NCBI RefSeq assembly: GCF_019204005.1
Contig: NZ_JAGSPA010000006.1
Location: forward strand, 1 to 54,185
DNA from: Pacificimonas pallii
GTDB taxonomy: Bacteria; Pseudomonadota; Alphaproteobacteria; Sphingomonadales; Sphingomonadaceae
Reading direction: 5' to 3'
Length of the DNA stretch: 54,185 nucleotides
Shown: in pieces, positions 12,934 to 22,209 of the stretch
How the letters are laid out: every line of letters starts with the position of its first letter
How positions within the stretch are numbered: the stretch's first letter is position 1
The notes under the pieces: generated by a model
Told to the model about the DNA's origin: nothing
The model's input: the letters and a program-made list of their open reading frames with translations, nothing else
The model's database searches: none
Translations under genes and position numbers: made by a program

Positions 12934-14151
12934 CTAACGCAGGTCGAAGCGCTTACGGTAATCGCCAAGCCGCTCGTCGATCGCGCCAGCGCTTAGGCCG
13001 AATTCCTCCAACGTGTAACGATGCGGTGTCTTCAGGTGCGTCCTGGCCGCACGCCGGGAATAGTCACGCATGGCCGCCAGTGGCGCAGGCCCGGTACCCA
13101 GCCAGTCGTAAATCCGCGCGATCTCACGCTCCCAATCCTCATTCATCTCGTGAAACCGCACATCGATGGCCGGGACGTCCGGACGAGCGTTGCGAAAACG
13201 CTGCGCGGCATCCACACGAAACGCGGTCTTGTGCAGCCATTCCTGTCCGCACCATGCCTTCGTCACCGTCTCCGACTGGATCATCATATAGTTCCACGCC
13301 AGCGATGCCGCCGATGCGGTGACGGCGTGCGGATCGCGGTGGATGAACATCAGCCGCGCATCCGGAAAGATCTCCAGCAACGCGGGCAGGTCCTGCATAT
13401 ATTGCGGCGTCTTCATGATCCATGGCCGCTTCGGATCGCCGCCGCGCATATGTCCGGTCAACTGCATCCAGCGTTTCAGCCAGCGATAGGCATGCGTCTG
13501 CGGCGTCTGCTCCATCCAGCGCGCCCAGGACGGAACCGGACGCTGGCTCTCGATCTGCGCACCGCTGATCGCGAGTTCGAGCACCGGAAGTTCTTCCTCT
13601 GCGTCCAAGGGATCGCCGGGATGGATACGGCGCAGTTCGGGGTTCAGCCGGTCCAGCGCGAATTGCAGCACGCGGGTTTCCGCGATGCGCGCCGTGCGCC
13701 CACCCGGCACAGGTGCCAGCGCCTCGTAAAGCCGCGTGCAGGTGAACCTGTCATCGCAGGCGAGCAGGCGTTGCAGCCGTGTCGTGCCGCTGCGCATGGG
13801 GCCAACGATGACGATGGGGGCGGCGATGGCGCGTTTGGTGATTTCCGGGTTCGCCGCGATCAACGCTTCACAGCGCAAACGCTGGGTCAGCACGCGGACC
13901 ATACCGCCATAGGACATCACCCTGCCCAGCGGCGACAGGCCTGCCTCACTTTCAAGGACATCACAAAGCCGCTTCAGGCGTTCGGGCAGGTCGGGGTCAC
14001 CAAAGTCGCTCAGCCCGGTTTTGCGGACGGCATCGGCGATCATATTGTCGGCCGTAAAGACAGGCGGCGGCGCAAGGCCCTTATCCCACAATTTCGGAAA
14101 TGCCTGATTTGCCAGCCGAACAAGGCGGCCAGGCCGCCCGCCGCCGTTCAC
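12934..14151 (-). CDS. PAPS-dependent sulfotransferase, candidate carotenoid sulfotransferase
   Basis: A 405-residue soluble protein of the bacterial sulfotransferase family. The 5'-phosphosulfate loop is seen as VGPMRSGTTRLQRLL (about 116-130) and the 3'-phosphate element as MFIHRDPHAVTAS in the second half. Enzymes of this family move sulfate from PAPS to hydroxyl groups. Its start overlaps the crtZ stop by four bases (ATGA, 14148..14151), so it is translated with the carotenoid hydroxylase. Erythrobacter species are known to make sulfated carotenoids such as erythroxanthin sulfate. The hydroxylated carotenoid is therefore the natural guess for its acceptor, but this is inference from gene order. 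Confidence 0.88.
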   Translation of the reverse strand: MNGGGRPGRLVRLANQAFPKLWDKGLAPPPVFTADNMIADAVRKTGLSDFGDPDLPERLKRLCDVLESEAGLSPLGRVMSYGGMVRVLTQRLRCEALIAANPEITKRAIAAPIVIVGPMRSGTTRLQRLLACDDRFTCTRLYEALAPVPGGRTARIAETRVLQFALDRLNPELRRIHPGDPLDAEEELPVLELAISGAQIESQRPVPSWARWMEQTPQTHAYRWLKRWMQLTGHMRGGDPKRPWIMKTPQYMQDLPALLEIFPDARLMFIHRDPHAVTASAASLAWNYMMIQSETVTKAWCGQEWLHKTAFRVDAAQRFRNARPDVPAIDVRFHEMNEDWEREIARIYDWLGTGPAPLAAMRDYSRRAARTHLKTPHRYTLEEFGLSAGAIDERLGDYRKRFDLR

Positions 14152-14660
14152 GCGGTTTTCGTATTGCTACTGCCGGGCGCGCGCAGCTTCGCCTGATTGG
14201 CAGCCAGCTGCGCCTTCAGCGTGCGAACCGGCGGTGCGTAAAGAAACCCGAAACTGACTGTGCCGTGTTTCGAACTGGCGGCGTGATGCAGTTTGTGCGC
14301 CTGCACTATGCGCTTCATCCACGCGGACTTGGGCACATAGCGATTAGGGAGGCGCTGGTGCACCATCAGGTCGTGAAACACAAAGTAAATCAAGCCGTAA
14401 AGGGAAATTCCCAGACCTATCCACGCTAGACCGACCCAGTAACCGAGCTGTGTCCCCATGAAAATGCACGCGATCGACGGCAGCGCGAACATGACACCGA
14501 ACCAGTCGTTCTTTTCAAAAGTGCCGATGCGCGGTTCATGATGGGATTTGTGCAGGCTCCACAAAAAGCCGTGCATGACCCAGCGGTGCATCACGTAAGC
14601 GAATCCCTCCATGAAGAGGACAGTAGCGAACGCGAGGAGGAGGCCGGTCAATATGGACAT
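14148..14660 (-). CDS. crtZ: Beta-carotene 3-hydroxylase CrtZ
   Basis: A 170-residue membrane di-iron hydroxylase that adds 3-hydroxyl groups to beta-ionone rings, making zeaxanthin or, with CrtW, astaxanthin. The histidine motifs are HRWVMHG, HKSHHEPR, FHDLMVHQRLP and HKLHHAA. Length is typical for CrtZ. It reads opposite to crtYIBW and is coupled to the sulfotransferase gene. Its promoter must lie in the 59-71 bases shared with the divergent small gene at 14732. Confidence 0.97.
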   Translation of the reverse strand: MSILTGLLLAFATVLFMEGFAYVMHRWVMHGFLWSLHKSHHEPRIGTFEKNDWFGVMFALPSIACIFMGTQLGYWVGLAWIGLGISLYGLIYFVFHDLMVHQRLPNRYVPKSAWMKRIVQAHKLHHAASSKHGTVSFGFLYAPPVRTLKAQLAANQAKLRAPGSSNTKTA

Positions 14661-14731
14661 CTTACCGCACTATATAGCGCCTGAAGAATATCAATGCACC
14701 CTGCACCACCTGCGACGCGTTGACCGGCGTG

Positions 14732-15031
14732 ATGGAACGCGCGGCGCTTGAGCGGGAATGGTTTGAACTGACGCGGGATGTGCTGCCAGGCATGGCACAG
14801 ACGCGTGGCTGGCCGGTGTTCCGGGATCACTGTTTTCAGCGCATCTGCCTGGACAATCTGTTCGGAGGCGTCTGGTACGATTTCATTCGGGAGCGGCCCG
14901 CCTATCGCGCATTGACCGAGGCGCAGTTGCACGCCGCTGTCGCACTTGCCCGGGAAATTGCCGCGTGCCGCGCTGACCTTTCGGAGTTGAACAGCAGGAG
15001 CCTGTCATGGCGCGGAAAATTGGCCCGCTAA
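14732..15031 (+). CDS. Small conserved hypothetical protein
   Basis: A 99-residue protein read divergently from crtZ. It is rich in aromatic residues, with blocks EREWFELTRDVLPGMAQTRG, DHCFQRICLDNLFGGVWYD and RPAYRALTEAQL, and looks like a compact globular protein without signal peptide or membrane span. The pattern resembles short alphaproteobacterial proteins sometimes labelled acetyltransferase-related, but no GNAT acetyl-CoA loop can be seen, so no function is given. In-frame TTG (14720) and GTG (14729) starts are also possible. Confidence 0.7.
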   Translation: MERAALEREWFELTRDVLPGMAQTRGWPVFRDHCFQRICLDNLFGGVWYDFIRERPAYRALTEAQLHAAVALAREIAACRADLSELNSRSLSWRGKLAR

Positions 15032-15113
15032 GGTGAGCGGACCGGCAATCAGCGTAGGTTCATCAATGGCGGGGCAGGACGGGACCTCTGCCTATGTTGA
15101 GGAGACGAGCGTG

Positions 15114-15461
15114 ATGCGTTTTGCCAAATTGTTGCCCGCGGCGGCGATCACTGGACTGGTCCTGACCACCGCCTGCCGTCCGCACCCCGACGCTGTCGAG
15201 ATGATGCTGGGTGCGAAGGGGCTGAGCGCTGAACAGGCGTCGTGCGTGGCGACTGGTCTTGACCGGATGAGCGATGATGACTGGGCAACACTGGCGGCCC
15301 TGGCGGTGGATGCCGGAATGAGCCGGGATGATTTCGAGAACATGACGATCGGCGATCTGAAAGCGCGCCTCGCGCTGCTCGGCGATGGTCAGCTGGTGAT
15401 GACGGTGATGCGCACGGGGCTTGGCTGCATGATCATGTATGGCGGTACGGAAACGCTCTAG
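15114..15461 (+). CDS. Small lipoprotein, unknown function
   Basis: A 115-residue lipoprotein. The start at 15114 is chosen because it gives a proper lipoprotein signal, KLLPAAAITGLVLTTAC, with the lipobox cysteine at residue 21, and because GAGGAGA lies a few bases upstream. The mature part is acidic and helical, with SAEQASCVATGLDRMSDDDW and a second Cys near the C-terminus (GLGCMIMYGG) that could pair with the first. No family is recognised. It lies convergent with acnA, with a shared stem-loop between them. Confidence 0.8.
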   Translation: MRFAKLLPAAAITGLVLTTACRPHPDAVEMMLGAKGLSAEQASCVATGLDRMSDDDWATLAALAVDAGMSRDDFENMTIGDLKARLALLGDGQLVMTVMRTGLGCMIMYGGTETL

Positions 15462-15493
15462 GAACGGCCGCCCGGCCCATCCAATGTGCATAT

Positions 15494-15524
15494 GCCCTCC
15501 CGCCCGGATGCGGGGCGGGAGGGC
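15494..15524. terminator. Stem-loop between convergent lipoprotein and acnA genes
   Basis: A perfect 12-bp stem, GCCCTCCCGCCC pairing with GGGCGGGAGGGC, encloses a 7-base loop. It lies between two convergent genes, so it probably ends both transcripts. The plus-strand side is followed by a loose T-rich stretch (GTGTTCTCAATATTTT). Confidence 0.75.
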
Positions 15525-15538
15525 GTGTTCTCAATATT

Positions 15539-18226
15539 TTACGCCGCCAGGTTTCTGAGGACGTAGTGCAGGATGCCGCCATTCCTGTAATATTCCAGCT
15601 CGTTGCGGGTGTCGATGCGGCAGAGGGCGGTGAACGTGCCGGTGGTGCCATCGGCGCGTTCGAAATCGACGGTGATGTCCTGACGCGGTTCCAGACTGGA
15701 CAGGCCGCGGACCGTGTAGGTTTCGTCGCCCGTCAGACCAAGCGTTTCACGGCTCTGACCTTCCTTGAACTGCAGCGGAAGCACGCCCATGCCGACCAGG
15801 TTGGACCGGTGGATGCGCTCGTAGCTTTCCACGATAACCGCCCGTACACCAAGGAGGATCGTGCCCTTGGCGGCCCAGTCGCGGGACGAGCCTGTGCCGT
15901 ACTCTTTCCCGCCGATGACGACCAGCTGCGTGCCGTCCTGCTGGTAGCGCATGGCGGCGTCGTAGATGGGCATGGTTTCGCCCGTGGGGATGTATTTGGT
16001 GACGCCGCCCTCGGTGCCGGGGACCATCTGGTTTTTGATGCGGATGTTGGCGAAGGTGCCACGCATCATGACCTCGTGATTGCCGCGGCGGGAGCCGTAG
16101 GAGTTGAAGTCGGCCTTCGCAACCTGATGATTTGAAAGATATTCTCCGGCTGGCGAGTCCTGCTTGATCGCGCCGGCGGGGGAGATGTGGTCGGTGGTGA
16201 TGGAATCCCCGAACACCGCGAGCGCCCGCGCGCCGATGATGTCGGCGGGGTCCGTTATGTCCATGCTCATGCCCGTGAAGTAGGGCGGGTTCTGCACATA
16301 AGTTGACGCCGAGTTGAACTGATAGACCCGCCCGCCGGTGACATCGATGCCCTGCCAGCGCGCGTCGCCGGTAAAGACCTGGCCGTACCGCGCCTTGAAC
16401 ATGTCGGGCGACAGGGCGCCCTCGACCATGTCCTTCACCTCGCGGTTGGTGGGCCAGATGTCGCGCAGATAGACGGGATTGCCATCGCGGTCCTCGCCCA
16501 GCGGATCGACGCTCAGGTCCTTGCGCACCGTTCCGGCAAGCGCGAAGGCCACGACGAGCGGCGGCGAGGCGAGATAGTTGGCGCGCACGTCGGGCGACAC
16601 GCGCCCCTCAAAATTGCGATTGCCCGACAGGACGGACGAGGCGACCAGATCATTATCGTTGATCGCCTTTGAAATCGGCGCGGGCAAAGGCCCGGAATTG
16701 CCGATACAGGTGGTGCAGCCATAGCCGACCAGATCGAAGCCGAGCGCGTCGAGATCCTGCGTCAGCCCGGTCTTGTCGAGATAATCGGTCACGACCTGCG
16801 ACCCGGGCGCGAGCGAGGTTTTCACCCACGGTTTCACGTCCATGCCCTTTTCGAGCGCCTTGCGCGCCACCAGACCCGCGGCGATCAGCACGTCGGGATT
16901 GGAGGTGTTGGTGCAGCTGGTGATGGCGGCGATGACGGTGTCGCCGTGTCCAAGATCGTAATTCTCGCCCGCGACAGGCACGCGGCGGTCAAGCTCGTCC
17001 CCCTTTTTGAACTGGCCCCGCAGCTCTTTGGTGAATTCCCGGTCCATCGCGGTCAGGCCGACGCGGTCCTGCGGACGCTTCGGTCCGGCCAGCGACGCCT
17101 CGACAGTCGAGAGGTCAAGCTCAAGCGTGTCGGTGAACACGGGGTCCGCGCTCGTCTCGTCATGCCACATGCCCTGCGCCCTGGCATAGGCCTCAACCAG
17201 GTCACAGCGCCAGTCCTCACGCCCCGTGAAGCGCATGTAACGGATGGTTTCCGCGTCGATGGGGAAGAAGCCGCAGGTCGCGCCATATTCCGGCGCCATA
17301 TTGGCGATGGTCGCGCGGTCGGCCAGCGTCAGCTTCGAGAGGCCGGGGCCGTAAAATTCGACGAACTTGCCGACAACGCTCTTTTCGCGCAGCATCTGGA
17401 CGACGGTCAGGACGAGGTCGGTGGCGGTGATCCCCTCCGACACTTCACCGTTCAGCTTGAACCCGACCACTTCGGGGATCAGCATGGAAACGGGCTGGCC
17501 CAGCATGGCCGCCTCCGCCTCGATCCCGCCCACGCCCCAGCCAAGGACGCCAAGGCCGTTGATCATGGTCGTGTGGCTGTCGGTGCCGACCAGCGTGTCG
17601 GGATAGGCGACGGTCGCGCCCGAACTGTCCTCGGACGTCCAGACGGCCTGACCCAGATATTCCAGATTCACCTGGTGGCAGATGCCGGTGCCCGGGGGGA
17701 CGACGCGGAAATTGCGGAACGCTTGGCTTCCCCATTTCAGGAACTCGTAGCGCTCTTTGTTCCGCTCATATTCCAGCTCGACATTATGCTCGAACGCCTG
17801 CGGCGTGCCGAATTCATCGACCATGACGGAATGATCGATGACGAGGTCGACGGGCACCATCGGATTGATGGACTCCGCCTCGCCGCCCAGCTTCATGACG
17901 GCATCGCGCATGGCGGCGAGATCGACGACGGCGGGCACGCCGGTGAAATCCTGCATCAGGACACGGGCCGGGCGATACTGAATCTCGCGATTGACACGCC
18001 CCTCGGCCAGGAAGGTCGCGAACGCCTTCACATCCTCAGCGCCGACCGTGTCGCCCGCATCCTCGAACCGCAGCATGTTTTCGAGGAGCACCTTCATGCT
18101 GAAGGGCAGGCGGTCCAGATTGCCAAACTGCTCCGCCGCCGCGGCGAGCGAATAATAGGCAAAGGTCTGGCCGTTTACATCAAGGGTCTTGCGGGTCTTG
18201 AGCGTGTCGCTGCCGATCTGGGTCAT
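15539..18226 (-). CDS. acnA: Aconitate hydratase A
   Basis: An 895-residue aconitase of the AcnA/IRP type, which interconverts citrate and isocitrate in the TCA cycle through a [4Fe-4S] cluster. Cluster-binding cysteines are visible in [14 protein letters not shown] and [15 protein letters not shown]. Other landmarks are [17 protein letters not shown] and [13 protein letters not shown] near the C-terminus. The start at 18226 (MTQIGSDTL) gives the expected family length. The longer upstream frame is discarded because it would run into the divergent methyltransferase gene region. Confidence 0.97.
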   Translation of the reverse strand: MTQIGSDTLKTRKTLDVNGQTFAYYSLAAAAEQFGNLDRLPFSMKVLLENMLRFEDAGDTVGAEDVKAFATFLAEGRVNREIQYRPARVLMQDFTGVPAVVDLAAMRDAVMKLGGEAESINPMVPVDLVIDHSVMVDEFGTPQAFEHNVELEYERNKERYEFLKWGSQAFRNFRVVPPGTGICHQVNLEYLGQAVWTSEDSSGATVAYPDTLVGTDSHTTMINGLGVLGWGVGGIEAEAAMLGQPVSMLIPEVVGFKLNGEVSEGITATDLVLTVVQMLREKSVVGKFVEFYGPGLSKLTLADRATIANMAPEYGATCGFFPIDAETIRYMRFTGREDWRCDLVEAYARAQGMWHDETSADPVFTDTLELDLSTVEASLAGPKRPQDRVGLTAMDREFTKELRGQFKKGDELDRRVPVAGENYDLGHGDTVIAAITSCTNTSNPDVLIAAGLVARKALEKGMDVKPWVKTSLAPGSQVVTDYLDKTGLTQDLDALGFDLVGYGCTTCIGNSGPLPAPISKAINDNDLVASSVLSGNRNFEGRVSPDVRANYLASPPLVVAFALAGTVRKDLSVDPLGEDRDGNPVYLRDIWPTNREVKDMVEGALSPDMFKARYGQVFTGDARWQGIDVTGGRVYQFNSASTYVQNPPYFTGMSMDITDPADIIGARALAVFGDSITTDHISPAGAIKQDSPAGEYLSNHQVAKADFNSYGSRRGNHEVMMRGTFANIRIKNQMVPGTEGGVTKYIPTGETMPIYDAAMRYQQDGTQLVVIGGKEYGTGSSRDWAAKGTILLGVRAVIVESYERIHRSNLVGMGVLPLQFKEGQSRETLGLTGDETYTVRGLSSLEPRQDITVDFERADGTTGTFTALCRIDTRNELEYYRNGGILHYVLRNLAA

Positions 18227-18382
18227 AAAAAGCTTTCGTCGAAAAGTGATCCTTTTCGCCGGATGGGGACTCGCATGGAGCGGGGGACCCGGCGGGCTTG
18301 GCCGGGGTGTAGCAGAGGGGGAGGGGAGGGGGAAGGGTGGGGGTATCGTATTCGGACAAGATATGCGTTCACTATTCGTTCT

Positions 18383-18411
18383 TTGCCTCTTGATTAAATT
18401 CGGGGTACGAT
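18383..18411 (+). promoter_or_regulatory. Predicted sigma70-type promoter of the restriction-modification operon
   Basis: A TTGCCT box at 18383..18388 and a TACGAT box at 18406..18411 are separated by 17 bases. The expected transcription start would fall on or just before the GGACA/TGTCC inverted repeat at 18414..18426, so a protein bound there would block initiation. Predicted by eye. Confidence 0.45.
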
Positions 18412-18413
18412 TA

Positions 18414-18426
18414 GGACAATCTGTCC
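18414..18426. promoter_or_regulatory. Inverted-repeat operator GGACA-ATC-TGTCC
   Basis: A perfect 5-bp inverted repeat with a 3-bp centre lies 24 bases before the methyltransferase start. M.SsoII-type methyltransferases, which also carry an N-terminal HTH, repress their own gene by binding a closely similar GGACA...TGTCC palindrome (recalled from the literature). The HTH in the adjacent gene makes the same autoregulation likely here. Confidence 0.7.
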
Positions 18427-18450
18427 AAAGAGGGTCGCAGGAGATGATGA

Positions 18451-19680
18451 ATGCTCGATAAAGCTGGCGCTTTCGCCGATCTTGTCGAAAAAGGCGGATT
18501 TTCCATTGACGAAGCGGCAGATATTCTCGATGTAAATCCAAGAACAATAAGACGTTACATCACAGGCGCGACGAAACGCATACCGATGCCGCTATTTGAC
18601 CGGCTGGAGACCGAAACACATATTCGCCGGAAGCGTCGAGAGCCTGAGAAGGTTCTATTTTCATTTATTGATCTGTTTGCCGGAATTGGAGGTATCCGCC
18701 GACCTTTTGAGGAGATTGGCGGCAGATGCATTTTCACGTCGGAATGGGATCGGTTTGCGCGTGAAACCTACGCTGCTAACTTCCCGGAAACACTCGACTC
18801 CGGGCACGAACTGGCGGGTGATATTCGACCTTATGCGGCAAATCCGTCACGCGTTCCAAAGCATGACGTTCTGCTGGCAGGTTTTCCGTGTCAGCCTTTT
18901 TCCATTGCGGGTGTTTCAAAGAAAAATGCCCTCGGAAGGCCGCACGGTTTCCTCTGTGACACACAGGGAACATTATTCCATGACCTTGCGAAGATCATCG
19001 CTTATCATCGCCCATCTGCATTTCTTCTTGAAAATGTCAAAAATCTGGAGCGGCACGATGGCGGTAAAACCTTCGCCACCATCATGAATGTTCTGGAGAA
19101 CGAACTTGGCTACACGGTGAAACGCAGGGTTATCAGTTCGGAACCATGGGTACCTCAGAAACGTGAGCGCATTTTTATTGCAGGTTTTCGCGAGGAGACT
19201 GCATTCAGTTTTGAGGACGTGGACGTTCCTGAAGTCGGCCAACACCTGCTAGGCGACATCCTTGATGATGACGTGCCTGACAAATACACCCTGACCGCGC
19301 ACATGTGGAATTATCTTCAGGGATATAAAAAGAAACACCAAGCCGCAGGCAATGGGTTTGGTTTTTCGCTGTTTGGTCCAACGGATGTTACCCGGACACT
19401 TTCCGCGCGCTATTACAAGGACGGGTCCGAGATCCTCATAAAACAGGACGGGCCAATACCGCGCCGACTGACCCCGCGCGAGTGCGCACGGCTTATGGGT
19501 TTTGATGCTCCCGGCGAAAGCAGCTTCGTTATTCCGGTATCAGATACGCAAGCATATCGTCAATTTGGTAACGCGGTTGTCATGCCAGTTGTCCGGGCTG
19601 TTGCCGAGGCCATGCAGCCGCATATCCTGTCTGCCGTAAATACGGACGCGGCGGAGAAGCGCGAAGTTATTGCTGCCTAG
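18451..19680 (+). CDS. DNA (cytosine-5) methyltransferase, Dcm/EcoRII/SsoII type with N-terminal HTH
   Basis: A 409-residue C5-cytosine methyltransferase. Residues 17-38 form a helix-turn-helix ([20 protein letters not shown]), followed by the catalytic domain: motif [11 protein letters not shown] (72-81), motif [10 protein letters not shown] with catalytic Cys147, motif VI ENVKNL and motif [16 protein letters not shown]. The segment [17 protein letters not shown] resembles the region around the target recognition domain of Dcm and M.EcoRII, so CCWGG (or CCNGG) is the predicted target. The HTH probably represses its own promoter at 18414..18426. It heads a three-gene system with vsr and the endonuclease. 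The DNA is less GC-rich than the flanking acnA, which suggests transfer. Confidence 0.95.
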   Translation: MLDKAGAFADLVEKGGFSIDEAADILDVNPRTIRRYITGATKRIPMPLFDRLETETHIRRKRREPEKVLFSFIDLFAGIGGIRRPFEEIGGRCIFTSEWDRFARETYAANFPETLDSGHELAGDIRPYAANPSRVPKHDVLLAGFPCQPFSIAGVSKKNALGRPHGFLCDTQGTLFHDLAKIIAYHRPSAFLLENVKNLERHDGGKTFATIMNVLENELGYTVKRRVISSEPWVPQKRERIFIAGFREETAFSFEDVDVPEVGQHLLGDILDDDVPDKYTLTAHMWNYLQGYKKKHQAAGNGFGFSLFGPTDVTRTLSARYYKDGSEILIKQDGPIPRRLTPRECARLMGFDAPGESSFVIPVSDTQAYRQFGNAVVMPVVRAVAEAMQPHILSAVNTDAAEKREVIAA

Positions 19681-19682
19681 TC

Positions 19683-20153
19683 ATGGCGGACATTGTTTCG
19701 CCAAAAACCCGCAGCTGGATGATGGCAGGGATCACCGGGAAAGATACAAAGCCTGAGGTACAGCTCCGCTCCGCGCTGCATCGTAGAGGCTTCCGGTTCC
19801 GACTACATGGCAGGGGACTGCCAGGGAAACCGGATCTTGTATTTCGCAGGCACGGAGCGGTTTTGTTTGTCAACGGCTGTTTCTGGCACGGGCATGACTG
19901 TCACCTGTTCCGGCTTCCCGCTACCCGTACCGAGTGGTGGCGCGATAAGATTGAGGCGACAAAAGCGCGCGACAGCGCGCAGTGCGCTGCACTTCAGAAT
20001 GATGGCTGGCGCGTCGGCACGATATGGGAGTGCGCAATGCGGGGCCGCTCCCGCATTGGGCTGGACGAGGTGGCGGAGCGTTGCGCTATATGGCTCCAAG
20101 GCAATGACGAGAGGCTTGAGGTTTATGGACATAAAAAGGGGGCAACTGTCTGA
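19683..20153 (+). CDS. vsr: Very short patch repair endonuclease Vsr
   Basis: A 156-residue Vsr, the nuclease that nicks beside T:G mismatches made when 5-methylcytosine deaminates in Dcm-type sites. The core motif is plain: GLPGKPDLVFRRHGAVLFVN followed by GCFWHGHDCH, which carries catalytic and zinc-binding residues. It starts 2 bases after the methyltransferase stop, which fits its job of limiting mutations at the methylated site. Its last 29 bases overlap the predicted start of the endonuclease gene. Confidence 0.95.
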   Translation: MADIVSPKTRSWMMAGITGKDTKPEVQLRSALHRRGFRFRLHGRGLPGKPDLVFRRHGAVLFVNGCFWHGHDCHLFRLPATRTEWWRDKIEATKARDSAQCAALQNDGWRVGTIWECAMRGRSRIGLDEVAERCAIWLQGNDERLEVYGHKKGATV

Positions 20154-21366
20154 CTATTTTGATGGGGTAGGCGTGAAACGGCTGTCGGCAGTTGACGCAG
20201 AGCCAAAGACATCGAACCAGCATGAAATCGGCGTCACGAAAGACATGCGTGAGCAGTTTCTCGGCGAGACAAAAACGGTATTTCCGGCGACGTACATCTG
20301 GCTTGGAGGTGACCAGGATGGATTTACGGCTGATGGAACCGCCACTTATTATGATGCTCGCGAGAACCAGTACCATCGCGCGGCGGAATGGCGGCTTTAC
20401 TATCCGCCGAACCCTGTCACGGAGACGATGAGCGCGGGCGACACACTGTTTCTAGCAAAACAGAAAGACGGCACGCTCTACTTTATTGTCGCGGCAGCGG
20501 GATCGACCAGTGAAAGCCAGCTGGAATGGCTGTTCGGGCTTGCGCCGAATGACGGTAGATTCGTGTCACGTGAGGTTATGACCGATGGCGGAGAAGAGCT
20601 GGATTTTGGCGCTCGGTTCATTCTCGACGAACTGGGGATAGAGTTTGAAGAGCCAGAAGCCGACAAACTGGACACAATCATCGAGCGCTTCGGCCTGATT
20701 TTTCCCAAAACGGTCATATTCTCCGATCTTGCCCGCCAGACTCTGCCCGCTATCAATGCAGCTGAAGACCCCGATTTTGCGCTCATGGCGTGGCTGGACC
20801 ATGAGGAAGCCATGTTCCGACGTCTGGAGCGCCGAATAGTTGGAGAGCGCCTTCATGAGGGGTTTGCTGGAGAAGACGGCGCGGATGTGGATGGTTTTCT
20901 AAAATTTTCTCTTGGCGTCCAAAACCGCCGCAAGTCCCGCATGGGACATTCGCTGGAGAACCACCTTGAGGCTGTATTCCGAGCGACCGCGCTGCCCTAT
21001 CAGCGCGGTGCGGTGACGGAGCATGGTCACAGGCCCGACTTTTTATTCCCAAATCTTGCCGCTTATTCCGCCGCAGCTATTCCTTCGAACTCAGTGATGA
21101 TGCTTGGCGCGAAATCGAGCTGCAAGGATCGCTGGCGTCAAGTGCTCTCGGAAGCAGAAAAGATCCCGCGCAAGCACCTTCTCACACTGGAACCAGGTAT
21201 ATCCAAGCAGCAGACTGACCAGATGGAATCAATGAGCCTACAGCTGGTGATCCCGGAGCAAATTCATGGTAGCTATGCATCTGATCAAAAGTCGTGGTTG
21301 TGGAGCCTCGCCGCATTTATTGATGCCGTCCGATCCAATTTAGCTGCGCCTGCGAACATTAGCTGA
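20125..21366 (+). CDS. Type II restriction endonuclease, EcoRII family
   Basis: A 413-residue protein matching EcoRII in length (about 400) and layout. The N-terminal effector-like domain has KRLSAVDAEPKTSNQHEIG and TATYYDAREN. The C-terminal PD-(D/E)XK domain has RKSRMGHSLENHLEAVF, GHRPDFLFP and GAKSSCKDRWRQ, which hold the catalytic Asp and Lys residues. The start at 20125 is chosen because homology begins there. An in-frame ATG at 20104 is an alternative, and neither has ideal ribosome-site spacing. EcoRII-type enzymes need two or more recognition sites for cleavage. Together with the methyltransferase and Vsr it forms a complete, apparently intact system. Confidence 0.93.
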   Translation: MDIKRGQLSDYFDGVGVKRLSAVDAEPKTSNQHEIGVTKDMREQFLGETKTVFPATYIWLGGDQDGFTADGTATYYDARENQYHRAAEWRLYYPPNPVTETMSAGDTLFLAKQKDGTLYFIVAAAGSTSESQLEWLFGLAPNDGRFVSREVMTDGGEELDFGARFILDELGIEFEEPEADKLDTIIERFGLIFPKTVIFSDLARQTLPAINAAEDPDFALMAWLDHEEAMFRRLERRIVGERLHEGFAGEDGADVDGFLKFSLGVQNRRKSRMGHSLENHLEAVFRATALPYQRGAVTEHGHRPDFLFPNLAAYSAAAIPSNSVMMLGAKSSCKDRWRQVLSEAEKIPRKHLLTLEPGISKQQTDQMESMSLQLVIPEQIHGSYASDQKSWLWSLAAFIDAVRSNLAAPANIS

Positions 21367-21505
21367 AAGCGTTCTGCACAGGGCGACTTCGAGTTACGAG
21401 GCGAGTTATGGAGACACTATAATTAGATAATTAATTCAGTGATGGTTTGTGCTGGTCGTTCGTAGTGGCTGCCTTACCCAGGTTTCGGTGTGGGGATGGG
21501 TATAT

Positions 21506-21571
21506 ACGCTCGGCTCTGCCTCGCGCCCCTCTCCGGCCGCTGCGCGGCCACCTCTCCCCGGCGGGGAGAGG
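21506..21571. repeat. 66-bp repeat, copy 1 (upstream of dodecin)
   Basis: It contains two hairpins: GGCCGCTGCGCGGCC, then CTCTCCCCGGCGGGGAGAG. The same 66 bases, with one mismatch, recur in direct orientation at 22210..22275. The two copies bracket the dodecin gene and the 8-bp tandem array. It resembles interspersed intergenic palindromes common in alphaproteobacteria. No gene is seen in the 283 bases from 21367 to 21649 that hold it. Confidence 0.85.
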
Positions 21572-21649
21572 TGTTGGCGCCGTTTTGGCGCGACTTTGGA
21601 ACGGAACGGCCTTCCGGCCTGTTGGTCTTCTGGAAAAGGAGAACGGATT

Positions 21650-21850
21650 ATGAGTGTTGCACGGGTAACGGAAATTATTGCGAGTTCGACCAAGGGCATT
21701 GAGGATGCGGTCGAGCAGGGCATCGCCAAGGCGAGCGAGACGATCCAGGGCATTCAGGGCGTCTGGGTCAAGGATACCAAGGCGGTCGTTGAGAATAACA
21801 AGGTCTCCGAATGGCGCGTGACGCTGATGGTGACATTTATCGTCAAATAG
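21650..21850 (+). CDS. Dodecin, flavin-binding protein
   Basis: A 66-residue dodecin, a dodecameric flavin-storage protein. The sequence MSVARVTEIIASSTKG followed by IQGVWVKDTKAVVENNKV and WRVTLMVTF covers the whole family, which is 65-75 residues long, including the tryptophan that stacks on the flavin. The start at 21650 has a strong ribosome site, AAAAGGAG, 8 bases upstream. The longer frame that runs back through the repeat is discarded. It stands alone between two direct repeats. Confidence 0.93.
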   Translation: MSVARVTEIIASSTKGIEDAVEQGIAKASETIQGIQGVWVKDTKAVVENNKVSEWRVTLMVTFIVK

Positions 21851-22071
21851 CGCGCGGGTTCGCGTGATGTGACGCGGTTGGGGTCCGGTTCCTGTTTTGG
21901 GGGCCGGGCCTTTTTTGTGTGCGGGTGTGGGGTGATGTGGTCCCCAGCCTTCACGTCATACCCGCGGAAGGGCGATGTCCATTTTTGCGATGGCGTCTGG
22001 TTGCGGGGTCAAGAGATGGGCTCCGGGTTTCACCGGGGCGACGGGATGGGGGTTGGCGGGATGTGCCGGGT

Positions 22072-22183
22072 ATGCTGGGATGCTGGGATGCTGGGATGCT
22101 GGGATGCTGGGATGCTGGGATGCTGGGATGCTGGGATGCTGGGATGCTGGGATGCTGGGATGCTGGGATGCTGGGATGCTGGG
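22072..22183. repeat. Perfect tandem repeat, 14 copies of ATGCTGGG
   Basis: Fourteen identical 8-bp units run without interruption, then decay into ATGTGGGG. Since 8 is not a multiple of 3, each copy shifts the frame, and no stop is created in any frame on either strand. This explains the long low-complexity frames seen across it. It lies between dodecin and the HTH gene at 22371. Arrays of this kind change length by replication slippage. The region 21851..22370 has no other gene. Confidence 0.97.
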
Positions 22184-22209
22184 ATGTGGGGGTGTGGGGA
22201 GAGGTTTGG

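Noticed and set aside
16946..18397. A 483-residue plus-strand frame opposite acnA
   Set aside because: It is antisense to aconitase, whose cluster cysteines and family blocks are all present on the minus strand.
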